In this document: piece after piece, positions 1 to 8,330 of the stretch
How the letters are laid out: the number at the start of each line of letters is the position of its first letter
How positions within the stretch are numbered: position 1 is the first letter of the stretch
Source of the DNA: Nitratireductor alexandrii
GTDB lineage: Bacteria > Pseudomonadota > Alphaproteobacteria > Rhizobiales > Rhizobiaceae
Assembly (NCBI RefSeq): GCF_004000215.1
Contig: NZ_RBVY01000008.1
Location: 1 to 64,000, forward strand
Direction: 5' to 3'
DNA: 64,000 bases
Program-made: the position numbers and the translations under genes
Notes under the pieces: model-generated
What the model saw: the letters and a program-made list of their open reading frames with translations, nothing else
What the model was told of the DNA's origin: nothing
Databases searched by the model: none

Positions 1-76
1 ATATCAGGCCACGCCGGGTCAGTTCTCAGTGGCAATCAACAGCCCGCACTTCAAATATCCACCAAACCGGTCGGAT

Positions 77-454
77 ATGAGGGCGATTTCGAGAACAGGT
101 TTCTCAAGGAATGGAGCGGCGGCTTTCGCCGTTTGCCTGGCAGCGGGCATGTATTCACCCACGGCGGACGCCGATACGCCGATGACGGCTGGCGTCGTCA
201 TGGAGAAGATGAAACCCAAGGAACTCTATTCCTATGTCTACGGCATCGTGGAAGGCATGGCCTATGCACGGTTCCGAAAAGACACCGTTGCAGCAGGTGC
301 CAAGACCGAATCTGGAATGACCTGCATCTACGACTGGTTCTTCTCCGGGAACGGCAGGTCGTACGCGGACATCACCGCCGCGTTCCGCAAATATCCCGAA
401 CACGGCCCACCGGTTATCGTCGCTGCGCTCATCAAGAAGAAGTGCGGTGAATGA
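77..454 (+). CDS. small putative secreted protein
   Basis: A 125-aa protein of unknown function. The frame is open from a GTG at 29, but the ATG at 77 gives a conventional N-terminus: basic MRAISRTGF, then an Ala-rich hydrophobic stretch ending near TADADTP. That looks like a signal peptide, so the mature product is probably periplasmic. The mature part has two Cys (MTCIYD and KKKCGE) that could form a disulphide. The size and C-terminal Cys recall small Rap1a/Tai-type secreted proteins, but the similarity is too weak to assign. The stop codon overlaps the next start (ATGATG at 451), so the two genes are translationally coupled. Confidence 0.6.
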   Translation: MRAISRTGFSRNGAAAFAVCLAAGMYSPTADADTPMTAGVVMEKMKPKELYSYVYGIVEGMAYARFRKDTVAAGAKTESGMTCIYDWFFSGNGRSYADITAAFRKYPEHGPPVIVAALIKKKCGE

Positions 455-1197
455 TGGTCATCGCGCCTCCCATCGATCTCCGACGCACCTTCCGCCAAAG
501 CAGTGGCGAGGCCTATCGCCTTGCCGCACGCCAGCACAAGATCGCAGAGAAAGAGCGCCGCGAACGCAAGGAGCAGATGGAGGGCGAGGCTGCCGAGTTC
601 ATGGACTTCGCCATGGCGATGATCACCATCGACGAGGCCATCGAGTTCCGCATCGAGCTCGACACCTACGATGCCGCCACCATCGCGGCCTTGCAAGAAA
701 ACGAACGCCAGCTGATCGAGACCCGCGAGGAGATGGACAGGCTATTGGCCAAGGCGCACGTGCTCCCGGATGGTCGCCGCGTCTTCAAGACCGAGGATGG
801 CCTGCGGGTCTTCGACGAGCACGGCAATGAGTTGTTTGACGACGTGATTGCACCGCAGGAAATCGATGACAAACGGCCCCGCTGGGAGAAGTTCGAGACG
901 CAGTGGCAACGGCTCGAAACGCTGGAGCACGAACGCACCGACATTCTCGACTACCAGCAAAAGCTCGACGACGCGCGGGAGCGTCTGGACGAAGGCGGTC
1001 TGACCCGGGGCGAATACGAGCAGCTGCGCGAAGACCTAAAGGCCGAAATGCCAGGTGCCGTGCGCGCGCAGATTCCCGATCTCGCGCGCGACCATGACGC
1101 GGAAGCAGCGCCGAGCTCCGTCACCGCAGGTATCGACCTCGACATCACCGACGAAATGGTGCCTTCATCGTCACCCGCCGGACCGACGCCCGGATAA
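451..1197 (+). CDS. hypothetical charged coiled-coil protein
   Basis: A 248-aa soluble protein rich in Glu, Arg, Asp and Gln, with long predicted helices. Residues 20-50 and about 150-210 have the heptad-like charge pattern of a coiled coil. The middle (about residues 105-130) reads like a short beta unit, LPDGRRVFKTEDGLRVFDEHG, a pattern seen in many mobile-element proteins. No catalytic motif is visible. It overlaps the preceding small secreted protein by 4 bp and is probably in the same transcript. It is most likely an accessory protein of the integrated element. Function unknown. Confidence 0.6.
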   Translation: MMVIAPPIDLRRTFRQSSGEAYRLAARQHKIAEKERRERKEQMEGEAAEFMDFAMAMITIDEAIEFRIELDTYDAATIAALQENERQLIETREEMDRLLAKAHVLPDGRRVFKTEDGLRVFDEHGNELFDDVIAPQEIDDKRPRWEKFETQWQRLETLEHERTDILDYQQKLDDARERLDEGGLTRGEYEQLREDLKAEMPGAVRAQIPDLARDHDAEAAPSSVTAGIDLDITDEMVPSSSPAGPTPG

Positions 1198-1548
1198 CAC
1201 TTCGCAAGTCATCGAAGTTTCTAAGGTTGGGGTCGCACGCACGTTATTGTGCGTACAACCAGGTAGCGACTACAAACAACAGCATCGCGACGCCGACCGT
1301 TGTCCGAACCGACGCCAGGCCAACCTCAAAACGCTTGATCGGATCTGCCGCGCGCCATGTTTCGTAAAGCTTTTGCATGGGAACCTCATCGTTCTGGTGC
1401 AAAATCTTGTACGATCACCCGGTCGATTTCCTGAGGGCATCAAGTTGTCACCAACTGGTCACGACACTATGACGATGTGATAATGGTAACTTTGGACAAG
1501 TTGCCGAGGTACACGACAAGGACAACGCACAAAGGAAGACCTACCAAG
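1198..1548. other. intergenic region upstream of NB-ARC gene
   Basis: About 350 bp without a convincing gene. It holds an imperfect inverted repeat (GCACGCAC at 1235-1242, loop GTTATT, GTGCGTAC at 1249-1256; 7 of 8 pairs) and two GTCAC direct repeats near 1447-1463. These could be operator elements for the XRE-type regulator domain encoded just downstream. No clear sigma70 promoter was found. Confidence 0.35.
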
Positions 1549-3924
1549 ATGACGATCCGCCGCGGCCCCAAAGCGCCAGTCGAGATACCCAGGGGGTTTC
1601 TTGCGCGCCTCAGGGTATCCGCCGACCTCACCCAGGTAGAACTTGCAGAGGAAGTTGAAACAAGCCTGTCAACAATAGTCCGTTCTGAACGCAACGACCA
1701 AGTGTCACACGATCTGGCGATTGCCCTCGGAGCATCGTTCAGCAATTTGTTCGGATTCGAGATCGATCTCCGCAACAAGGCCGAAATAAGCCGCATTGAC
1801 GAGCACCTTCAACGCGGATCAAGGCCAGTTCCCGACGTCCCACCGTCTTTGCCGGACATACGAACGCCGCCCAAACAGAAAATGGGTGACGTCAATCCTA
1901 CGTCTGGCTCGATACCAATAATGCCTCCGGGCTTGAACGAAGACCGCGCGACAGTTGGGCGAGACGACGACGCGAAGATCGTTCACGATATGATGTTCTC
2001 GCGTCTAGCCAAACGAGACGGCACACGGATCGTCCTGAAAGGACAAGGTGGGATAGGAAAGTCCACACTCGGTCGCTATTTCATTAGTCTCTACTCGGGT
2101 CACTTCGATGGCGTTTGGTGGCTCAGATCCGAAACCGAGCGGACCTTGGTAGCGGACCTCTGTGAGCTCGGACAAACGTTGGGGATGAGTGATCGTGGCA
2201 ACGGACCCGATGCATTCGCCCGATCGGTTCTTGTGTTTCTTCAATCAAACACCCGAAATTGGCTAATTGTCTATGACAACGCGTACAACTACGAAATGCT
2301 TCGTCGCTGGGTCCCGAGTGGAAATCATGTCCGCTTACTGTTCACTAGTCGCGAGGCCTCATGGCCAGACAACTTCGTTTTGATCGAAGTTGAACGCTTG
2401 GCCAGCGAGGACGCTCTGAAATTGCTACTGGATACGTCCAACCGAACGGACATCGAACCGGCGAGGCGATTAAGCGAAGCGCTTGATGGCCTTCCGTTAG
2501 CCATTGTCACAGCGGGCTCGTGGCTCCGCAGAACGCCCAAAACGTCCTTCGAAGAATATCTGCGAGAGCTCGATACCCGGATTCGCGAGGCTCCTACTTT
2601 GGCAAACGGCTATCCGCTTTCCGTTTTCGGTTCATTATCGCTGTCCTTTGAGACGCTTTCGCCTTCAGCAAAGCGTCTTATGGAATACATATCGTTCTTG
2701 GCACCAGACCACATAGCACCGGAGATTTTCTTTGGCCTGGCCGGGAAAGACAGAGGAAGTGATCGATACAGCGATGTTCACGACATGCTGTGGGAAGCTG
2801 AAAAAGCACCTGCGGTTATTGAGACTGCTATCACTGAATTGGAAGAAAAGAGCCTGATATCACGCCAGTCTAGATCATACCGCGTTCACCGCTTGACCCA
2901 GTCGGTGTTTCGTATGACCATGCCAAATCCGGCCGACGCGTGGAATTCAACTGCTGGCTTGGTTTCCGCATCTTATCCAGGAAAAGAGCCGGACGGGTCT
3001 ATTGGAGCGCGCGTAGACAATAGGCACGTTTGGCCGCAATGTAGAAAAATAAACCCGCATGTCGAACATTTGTTCATGCACAGGGTACGCCATCGTACAA
3101 GTATTCCATTCGAGTACATAATAAATCAGGCAGGAATTTATCTCGGATATAACCGTTTGTCGAATATCGCACTAAGGTATTCGATAGAGTATCTCAGACG
3201 GAAGAAAGCGAGGCTGCCACGCGGCCATATCGAGATCGGGCGGGGCTACCACAATCTTTCTTATCGCTTCACCCCTCTAGGCCGCGCTGTTTGGGCAGAA
3301 GCGAGTGCTAGGCGGGCGGTCGAGATTCTAAGATTGAATGTCGACGTTCCAGACAGCCGTCGTGTCCGGTGGCTTGCAAATCTCGGTCACAGAATCAGAA
3401 ATCGTGCCAATACGTATGCGCCGGAGCAAAAGCATCCTTTGCTCTCCGAAGCGCGCCTGGTCCTACACGAAGCAATTCGCATTATTCGTGCGTCCGGCAA
3501 CAAACACGATATAAACACTGGCTTGGTCATGAACGCACTCGGGCTAGTTCATGAGAGCTTGTGTAGACTCGGTGCAGCGCGTCTAATGTTCGCCCTTGCT
3601 GTGAAACGTACGCCCGACGCAAGTGGTGAAAAGCAAATGGAGTTCGTTACGCGGATATCCAATCTCGGAAGAGTTGAGGTGAAGGCGAACAGGGCACTTG
3701 AAGGGAAAGAGCACCTTGGGGCCGCAATTGCCATAAGAGAAGATGCGTACCGTGGCAATTACGCGCATCCAGTGCTGATAGCGAATGCGATGTGGCTCGC
3801 TGTTGCAGAAAGGCTACTGGGTGATCGGGCCGGTGTCGACGCTTTGGTTGAGCGATACGGACAGCACCTAGACCATAAGGAAATCGAAGAAAGGGCTCTT
3901 TCGATTACCAACCAAAACATCTGA
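1549..3924 (+). CDS. XRE-HTH / NB-ARC STAND NTPase with TPR-like C-terminus
   Basis: A 791-aa protein from the ATG at 1549, which has AAAGGAAG 10 nt upstream; the frame is open from a GTG at 1477. Visible order: a helix-turn-helix of XRE type (about residues 19-51, LTQVELAEEVETSLSTIVRSE), a linker, then an NB-ARC-like NTPase with P-loop GQGGIGKST at 165-173, Walker B LIVYDNA near 239, an arginine-bearing FTSREA and the GLPLA motif near 314. The C-terminal half (about 470-791) is helical and TPR-like. STAND NTPases of this plan are signal-sensing switches. Bacterial NLR-like members include known anti-phage proteins, while others are transcription regulators in actinobacterial FxSxx-type clusters. 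The HTH suggests DNA binding rather than a toxic effector. It stands alone, and its GC is visibly lower than the flanks, which suggests transfer. Confidence 0.8.
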   Translation: MTIRRGPKAPVEIPRGFLARLRVSADLTQVELAEEVETSLSTIVRSERNDQVSHDLAIALGASFSNLFGFEIDLRNKAEISRIDEHLQRGSRPVPDVPPSLPDIRTPPKQKMGDVNPTSGSIPIMPPGLNEDRATVGRDDDAKIVHDMMFSRLAKRDGTRIVLKGQGGIGKSTLGRYFISLYSGHFDGVWWLRSETERTLVADLCELGQTLGMSDRGNGPDAFARSVLVFLQSNTRNWLIVYDNAYNYEMLRRWVPSGNHVRLLFTSREASWPDNFVLIEVERLASEDALKLLLDTSNRTDIEPARRLSEALDGLPLAIVTAGSWLRRTPKTSFEEYLRELDTRIREAPTLANGYPLSVFGSLSLSFETLSPSAKRLMEYISFLAPDHIAPEIFFGLAGKDRGSDRYSDVHDMLWEAEKAPAVIETAITELEEKSLISRQSRSYRVHRLTQSVFRMTMPNPADAWNSTAGLVSASYPGKEPDGSIGARVDNRHVWPQCRKINPHVEHLFMHRVRHRTSIPFEYIINQAGIYLGYNRLSNIALRYSIEYLRRKKARLPRGHIEIGRGYHNLSYRFTPLGRAVWAEASARRAVEILRLNVDVPDSRRVRWLANLGHRIRNRANTYAPEQKHPLLSEARLVLHEAIRIIRASGNKHDINTGLVMNALGLVHESLCRLGAARLMFALAVKRTPDASGEKQMEFVTRISNLGRVEVKANRALEGKEHLGAAIAIREDAYRGNYAHPVLIANAMWLAVAERLLGDRAGVDALVERYGQHLDHKEIEERALSITNQNI

Positions 3925-3992
3925 CGGCGGCTAGCCTGGCCTACTGCAATTTCGGTGGCCAAGTGTCCTTGGTCTGGTTAGCGCCGCCCCTG

Positions 3993-4120
3993 TCACACCC
4001 GTGATCGGCGCCAACCAGCCCGTCGCGCTTCATGCTCACTACAAAACCAGCGTTCGCCGTACCAAGGCGATATCCGCGTTGAATCGTAATAACGCTGGCC
4101 AGGCACGTGGTAGATACGCT
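3993..4120 (-). pseudogene. 3' fragment of small gene split by IS66
   Basis: The minus strand reads from the insertion site as ERIYHVPGQRYYDSTRIS, then GERWFCSEHEARRAGWRRSRV and a stop at 3993. It continues in frame from the fragment at 6616-6777 once the IS and one copy of the 8-bp target duplication are removed. This C-terminal pattern (YHVPG, YY..T.I, GERWFCSE.EA..AGWR) is the small domain often annotated in alphaproteobacteria as sunset-domain or ExoI-like protein. Here it has no start of its own and is separated from its N-terminus by 2.5 kb of IS66. Confidence 0.85.
4113..4120. repeat. IS66 target site duplication, left copy
   Basis: GATACGCT directly abuts the left inverted repeat of the IS. 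An identical octamer abuts the right end at 6616-6623. An 8-bp duplication is what the IS66 family generates. Confidence 0.95.
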
Positions 4121-4132
4121 GTAAGCGCTGTT
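4121..4132 (+). repeat. IS66 left terminal inverted repeat
   Basis: GTAAGCGCTGTT matches the reverse complement of 6604-6615 perfectly over 12 bp. The GTAAGCG start is typical of IS66-family ends. Confidence 0.9.
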
Positions 4133-4196
4133 ACGGCGGCACCTTTCGGGCGGCGGCTTGAGGGGCGATGTTCGGAGCCATTGAGGGCTTCGACAC

Positions 4197-4643
4197 ATGA
4201 CGATTTCAGAGCTTACGCTTAAATCGAGTGAGGTGGAGCCGGTGCGCCGGTTCGAGGTGTTCACCGGCACCGGGCGACGGCGGGAATGGCCGATTGAGGA
4301 TAAGGCGCGGATCGTGGCGGAGAGCTACGAGGCAGGCGAGAGCGTGAGCGCGGTGGCGCGCCGTTACGCCTTGTCCCCGCAGCAGCTGTTTGCCTGGCGC
4401 CGCGCGGCGCGCAAAGCTGTCGCCGATGCAGCACCATCGGAATCCATGTTCGTGCCGGCACTCGTCGATGCACCGCCGCCGCAGCCTGTGATGAAGCGCC
4501 CGTCACGGCCGCGCAGGAAGAAAGCCTCCCGCGAGGCCGGTATGATCGAGCTGGAGATCGACGGCGTCGCCCTGCGGGTTGGCCGCGGTGCAGATGCCAA
4601 GACGATCACCGCCGTCATCCGCGCCCTGAAGGCGACGACGTGA
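4197..4643 (+). CDS. tnpA: IS66 accessory protein TnpA (HTH)
   Basis: A 148-aa protein with a helix-turn-helix near residues 30-65 (WPIEDKARIVAESY, then VSAVARRYALSPQQLFAWRR), the hallmark of the IS66 TnpA / IS3-OrfA-like DNA-binding proteins. The C-terminal part carries basic and Pro-rich segments. It is the first gene of the IS66 operon, and its stop overlaps the tnpB GTG start (GTGA at 4640-4643). IS66 elements need TnpA and TnpB besides the DDE transposase. Confidence 0.9.
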   Translation: MTISELTLKSSEVEPVRRFEVFTGTGRRREWPIEDKARIVAESYEAGESVSAVARRYALSPQQLFAWRRAARKAVADAAPSESMFVPALVDAPPPQPVMKRPSRPRRKKASREAGMIELEIDGVALRVGRGADAKTITAVIRALKATT

Positions 4644-4996
4644 TCGGGCCGACCGGGACGGTCAAGGTGATGGTGGCGACGAAGCCGGTCGACTTCCGCA
4701 AGGGTGCGGAGGGGCTGGCGGCACTGGTGCGCGAACAGATAGGCGCCGATCCGTTCGGCGGCACGGTCTTCGTCTTCCGCGCCAAGCGCACGGACCGGGT
4801 CAAGCTGATCTTCTGGGACGGGACCGGCATATGCCTGTTCGCCAAGCGGCTGGAGGATGGCGAGTTCCGCTGGCCTAAGGTGCAGGACGGGGTGATGCGG
4901 CTGACGGCGGCACAGCTGTCGGCACTGCTCGAAGGGCTCGATTGGCGGCGGGTCCATCAGATGCGCAGGACGCGGGTTCCGGCCGAGGCCGGATAG
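4640..4996 (+). CDS. tnpB: IS66 Orf2 family protein TnpB
   Basis: A 118-aa protein matching the IS66 Orf2 pattern: VATKPVDFRKGAEGLAALV near residue 12, FVFRAKRTDRVKLIFWDGTG near 47, and LCLFAKRLEDGEFRWP-like text in the second half. It is required for IS66 transposition, though its molecular role is not settled in the family. It starts at a GTG overlapping the tnpA stop. It appears intact. Confidence 0.92.
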   Translation: MIGPTGTVKVMVATKPVDFRKGAEGLAALVREQIGADPFGGTVFVFRAKRTDRVKLIFWDGTGICLFAKRLEDGEFRWPKVQDGVMRLTAAQLSALLEGLDWRRVHQMRRTRVPAEAG

Positions 4997-5068
4997 CCGC
5001 GACCAAGTGAATCAGGCGGCATTCCGGCCTCGCCGCAGGGTGGGGAATGTGCTGTGGTCCTGCCCATC

Positions 5069-6602
5069 ATGGCGATCACGGCGGACCAGCTTCCCAACGA
5101 TCCGATTGCGCTGAAGGCGCTGGTGTTGGCCCGTGAGGCTGAGAACGAACGGCTGCGCCAGATCATCAAGGAACTGCAGCGCAACCGGTTCGGCCGCCGC
5201 GCCGAGAGCCTGCCTGAAGATCAGCTGCTGCTGGGGCTCGAAGAGGCCGAGCAGATCGAGGCGGCCGGTGCGGAAGAGGCCGAAAGCGCCGACTCCACAA
5301 AACGCAGAGAGCGCACTGCAAAGCGGCGCACGAACCGTGGTTCGCTGCCGGCGCACCTGCCGCGCATGGAGATGGTCGTCGACATCGAAGACCATGCCTG
5401 CCCATGCTGCCGCAACGGCCTTCATCGTATCGGAGAAGACGTCAGCGAGCGGCTCGACATCGTGCCGGCGCAGCTGCGCGTGATCGTGGTGCGCCGGCCC
5501 AAATACGCCTGTCGCGCCTGCGAGGACGTTGTCGTTCAGGCTCCCGCGCCCGCCCGGCTGATCGAAGGCGGGCTGCCGACCGAAGCGACTGTCGCCCAGG
5601 TTCTGGTCTCCAAATATGCCGACCATCTGCCGCTCTATCGTCAGGCGCAGATCTACGCCCGGCAGGGCATCGATCTCGACCGCTCCACGTTGGCCGACTG
5701 GGTCGGCCGCGCGGCCTGGCATTTGCGTCCGGTGCATGAACGGCTCCTAGAGAAGCTGAAGGGGTCTCCCAAGCTCTTTGCCGACGAGACCACCGCACCG
5801 GTGCTCGACCCCGGCCGCGGAAAGACCAAGACAGGTCAGCTATGGGCCTACGCCCGCGACGACCGGCCATGGGACGGAGCTGATCCGCCGGGTGTTGCTT
5901 ATGTCTATGCACCGGACCGCAAGGCGGAGCGACCGATCGCCCATCTCGCCCGGCTTCAGCGGTATCCTGCAGGTCGACGGCTACGGTGGCTATCGCACAC
6001 TGGCGGAGAAGAGCAGCGTCACGCTCGCCTTCTGCTGGGCACATGTGCGCCGACGCTTCTATGAGCTCGCCGTGGCCGGCCCGGCGCCGATCGCCAGCGA
6101 GGCGCTCCTGCGTATCGCAGAACTTTACAAGATCGAGGACGATATCCGCGGCCAGCCGGCGGAGACACGCCGTGGCGCACGCCAGGAAAGGAGCCGGCCG
6201 ATCGTCGCCGCGCTCGAACCATGGCTGCGCGAGAAGCTCGGCCTGATCAGCCAGAAGACCAAACTCGCCGAGGCGATCCGTTATACGCTCTCGCGCTGTG
6301 AGGGGCTTACCCGCTTCCTCGACGATGGACGCGTCGAGATCGACTCCAATGTGGTTGAGCGCTCGATCCGTCCGATCGCGCTCAACCGCAAGAACGCCCT
6401 CTTCGCCGGATCCGACGGCGGCGCCGAGCATTGGGCCGTCATCGCCTCGCTGATCGAGACGTGCAAGCTGAACGATGTCGAGCCGCTCGGCTATCTTGCC
6501 GACGTGCTCTCCAGGATCGTCAATGGCCATCCCAACAGCCAGATCGACGACCTCCTGCCCTGGGCCTACATTGCCGCTCCCGAACTCAAGGCCGTGGCCT
6601 GA
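5069..6602 (+). pseudogene. tnpC: IS66 DDE transposase TnpC, frameshifted
   Basis: It reads as one frame from ATG 5069 (a GTG at 5054 is also possible) until about 5950, then continues in the next frame to 6602. The break is at a run of three C at 5949-5951 within HLAGFSGILQVDGYGGY; removing one C restores a 510-aa protein, the usual IS66 TnpC length. Domains in order are an N-terminal coiled coil (AEN ERL.. LKELQRNRFGRRAE), a zinc-binding segment CPCCRNGLHRIGEDV, and the DDE catalytic core with LFADET (first D), LQVDGYGGY (second D) and NVVERSIRP (E). As sequenced the product would lack the second D and the E. A sequencing error in the C run cannot be excluded. Confidence 0.88.
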
Positions 6603-6603
6603 A

Positions 6604-6615
6604 AACAGCGCTTAC
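6604..6615 (-). repeat. IS66 right terminal inverted repeat
   Basis: AACAGCGCTTAC is the reverse complement of the left end. It lies only two bases after the tnpC stop codon, as in other compact IS66 elements. Confidence 0.9.
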
Positions 6616-6623
6616 GATACGCT
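6616..6623. repeat. IS66 target site duplication, right copy
   Basis: GATACGCT, identical to 4113-4120. Confidence 0.95.
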
Positions 6624-6777
6624 CCTCTGTGCCGATGCTGATGTTGCCCTTGATATTGCAGGCTTTGGGCGACGCTCCAGCCATTGACCCTAAGTCTGCG
6701 ACTGACAAATAGGTGGCGCCGGCGGCACCGCCGACCAGTAGTAGGACAGGGACACTGTAAGCACGCATGCGCAGCAT
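6616..6777 (-). pseudogene. 5' fragment of small gene split by IS66
   Basis: The N-terminal 54 codons of the interrupted gene: MLRMRAYSVPVLLLVGGAAG (a membrane anchor or signal peptide), then KACNIKGNISIGTEERI. The reading frame then enters the IS. Joined to 3993-4120, with one GATACGCT removed, it gives an uninterrupted 282-bp gene (93 aa). The NIKGNIS..GERIYHVPGQ.YY core followed by GERWFCSE.EA matches a small exported domain family common in rhizobia, often annotated ExoI-like or sunset domain. Its function is uncertain. It sits at the downstream end of the minus-strand membrane-gene run. Confidence 0.85.
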
Positions 6778-6865
6778 GTGGCGATGATCGCATGCTTCTC
6801 GCTAAAGACGAGTAAGGGCAATCGTTAGAATTGACGCCGAAGTCAGGGTAAAGACGTACGCGCAC

Positions 6866-7297
6866 TCAGCGTTCAGGCAGCCGCAACGTTGCGGTCGGCC
6901 TGCGTTCACCGGTTGCGCGGCGCTTATGTTTGCGCACATGCTGAGCATTGCGGATCGCATCACGGACTTTCTTGACGGTCCACAGATCGTGGTGCCAGAC
7001 GGTCTTCTCATTGAAAATCGTGCCCACGGTGAGCGAGGCGAGCGCGTAGCCTCCGCCGAGCAGGCAGGCACCGATGGCCAACAAGGACATTTGCTCCCCT
7101 GGGTAGAGGAGATCGCCGAACTGGAATGCGAACAAGGCCAGGGCGAGGCCGGTCACGCCGGCAATCATCAGCGGATCGCGCCCGATCTTGACGAATACGA
7201 TGCAAGCGAGGTCATGGTCGCGCATGCGCGTGGAAAACACTCGCTCGGTGACGCGCACGCCGCGTTTGTTGTCGAAAAAAACCTTGATGCGCTGCAC
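6866..7297 (-). CDS. small inner-membrane protein, DUF6232-like
   Basis: A 143-aa protein with a short N-terminal beta-like segment (VFFDNKRGVRVTERVFSTRM), two hydrophobic helices (about residues 42-60 and 69-92) and a basic C-terminal tail (VRKHKRRATGERR). The plan of short basic N-domain, two TM helices and a VR.AI..A helix matches proteins annotated DUF6232. No function is known. It is last in a run of co-oriented minus-strand genes that starts at 13590, 36 bp after the previous stop. Confidence 0.65.
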   Translation of the reverse strand: MQRIKVFFDNKRGVRVTERVFSTRMRDHDLACIVFVKIGRDPLMIAGVTGLALALFAFQFGDLLYPGEQMSLLAIGACLLGGGYALASLTVGTIFNEKTVWHHDLWTVKKVRDAIRNAQHVRKHKRRATGERRPTATLRLPER

Positions 7298-7333
7298 GGG
7301 ATAGCTCCTTCCGGGTTTTGGGCGTCAACCTGT

Positions 7334-7828
7334 CTAGCCGCACAGGCCAGTAGCTCTGGCCTGGGCAACACGTTCATCGAAGTGCCGGATTGCGCGCGGG
7401 GTGTAGGTCCGCAGGCTCATGACGTGGATGTGGCTGCGCCAGAACACGGAATCAAAAGCAAGCGCCACGCTGCAGCCACAGATGCTGCCTGCGGCACCGG
7501 CTGGCACGGAGTACGGATTGTCATCCCCGCGCAGGAGGTCTTTGAGGCCGGAGATGATCTGTACACCGAGCGGAGGTTCGACGGGCGGCGCTGGCGGCAT
7601 GGGAATGACAGAGCCGTCCGGTAGCGGGCCCTGGATCACCGGAGGGGCCGGATCGGGGCGGCGCGAGACGATCTTTGGCAAGTCCCCGCGCTCGCATTGC
7701 GGGATGTAGATCAGGTCGGCCATCCGGCGTTCGATCAAGGGCTGGAGCCACAAGAAGGTGACGGCGGAATAGATGACCAGCCCAAGCAATACGGGGGGTG
7801 GCAAAAGTTTGAAGAGTGTATCCCACAT
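7334..7828 (-). CDS. hypothetical single-pass membrane protein
   Basis: 164 aa from the ATG at 7828 (MWDTLFKLLPPPVLLG); the upstream in-frame part lacks membrane character. There is one TM helix near residues 10-28, then a soluble domain with a Pro-rich linker (PDPAPPVIQGPLPDGSVIPMP at 58-78) and a C-terminal region with three Cys. The Pro-rich linker after a TM helix is typical of periplasm-spanning secretion or conjugation accessory proteins, but there is no family match. It starts 13 bp after the preceding gene's stop. Confidence 0.6.
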   Translation of the reverse strand: MWDTLFKLLPPPVLLGLVIYSAVTFLWLQPLIERRMADLIYIPQCERGDLPKIVSRRPDPAPPVIQGPLPDGSVIPMPPAPPVEPPLGVQIISGLKDLLRGDDNPYSVPAGAAGSICGCSVALAFDSVFWRSHIHVMSLRTYTPRAIRHFDERVAQARATGLCG

Positions 7829-7841
7829 GATGCGGTCTCCA

Positions 7842-8330
7842 TCAGTCGCGAAACCGGCAATGCCGCCGGGTGAGGTCAAGGGCTTCGGCCTCAGTCAGGC
7901 CGAAGGGGCCGAGGTTGAAAGTCGTGAAGAGGTTGGGGCTGTGCGTGCCGGTTTCATCGCGCGCGGCAAGCTCCAGCATGTGGGTTGCAGCGCCGGGCAG
8001 CGCATTGGCTTCACGCACATAGCACCACTGCCGAACGATGCGCCGGTCACTCGAGGAGGCGAAGCGCACGCCGGTGGTGAACTCCAGCGTTTCCGCCGTG
8101 ACGGTCGTGAACTCGACATAGTTGACGATGTCTGGCTGGCCGGAAGCGCTGGCACGCTCGCCATACCAGAGCGTGCGCAGCCATCCTCGCCAGTCCCCAC
8201 CGGAGGCGACGATCAGGTCGGCGCCGATGAGGCTGGCGATAAGGGCAATGCCGGCTGCAGATATCAGCCGATCACGACCGAAGTACCAGCCGATCCGGCC
8301 TCGTAGAGATCGCAGCTTGCCCCTCATCAT
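7842..8330 (-). CDS. hypothetical membrane-anchored protein
   Basis: A 162-aa protein with a basic N-terminus (MMRGKLRSLRGRIG), one TM helix at about 22-44 (LISAAGIALIASLIGADLIV), then a soluble domain of about 115 residues with two Cys (QWCYVRE, RRHCRFRD). Its ATG overlaps the stop of the upstream 420-aa membrane protein by 4 bp (ATGA), so the two are translationally coupled and may form a complex. No recognizable family. Confidence 0.62.
   Translation of the reverse strand: MMRGKLRSLRGRIGWYFGRDRLISAAGIALIASLIGADLIVASGGDWRGWLRTLWYGERASASGQPDIVNYVEFTTVTAETLEFTTGVRFASSSDRRIVRQWCYVREANALPGAATHMLELAARDETGTHSPNLFTTFNLGPFGLTEAEALDLTRRHCRFRD

Larger units (their letters stand above)
4121..6615 (+). 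mobile_element. IS66-family insertion sequence, complete with ends
   Basis: A 2495-bp element bounded by inverted repeats GTAAGCGCTGTT (4121-4132) and its reverse complement (6604-6615), flanked by perfect 8-bp GATACGCT duplications. It carries the standard IS66 set tnpA, tnpB and tnpC in order, with a 4-bp tnpA/tnpB overlap. The intact duplications and a cleanly restorable host gene point to a recent insertion. tnpC has a one-base frameshift, so this copy is probably unable to transpose unless complemented. The insertion is on the plus strand, inside a small minus-strand gene. Confidence 0.95.
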
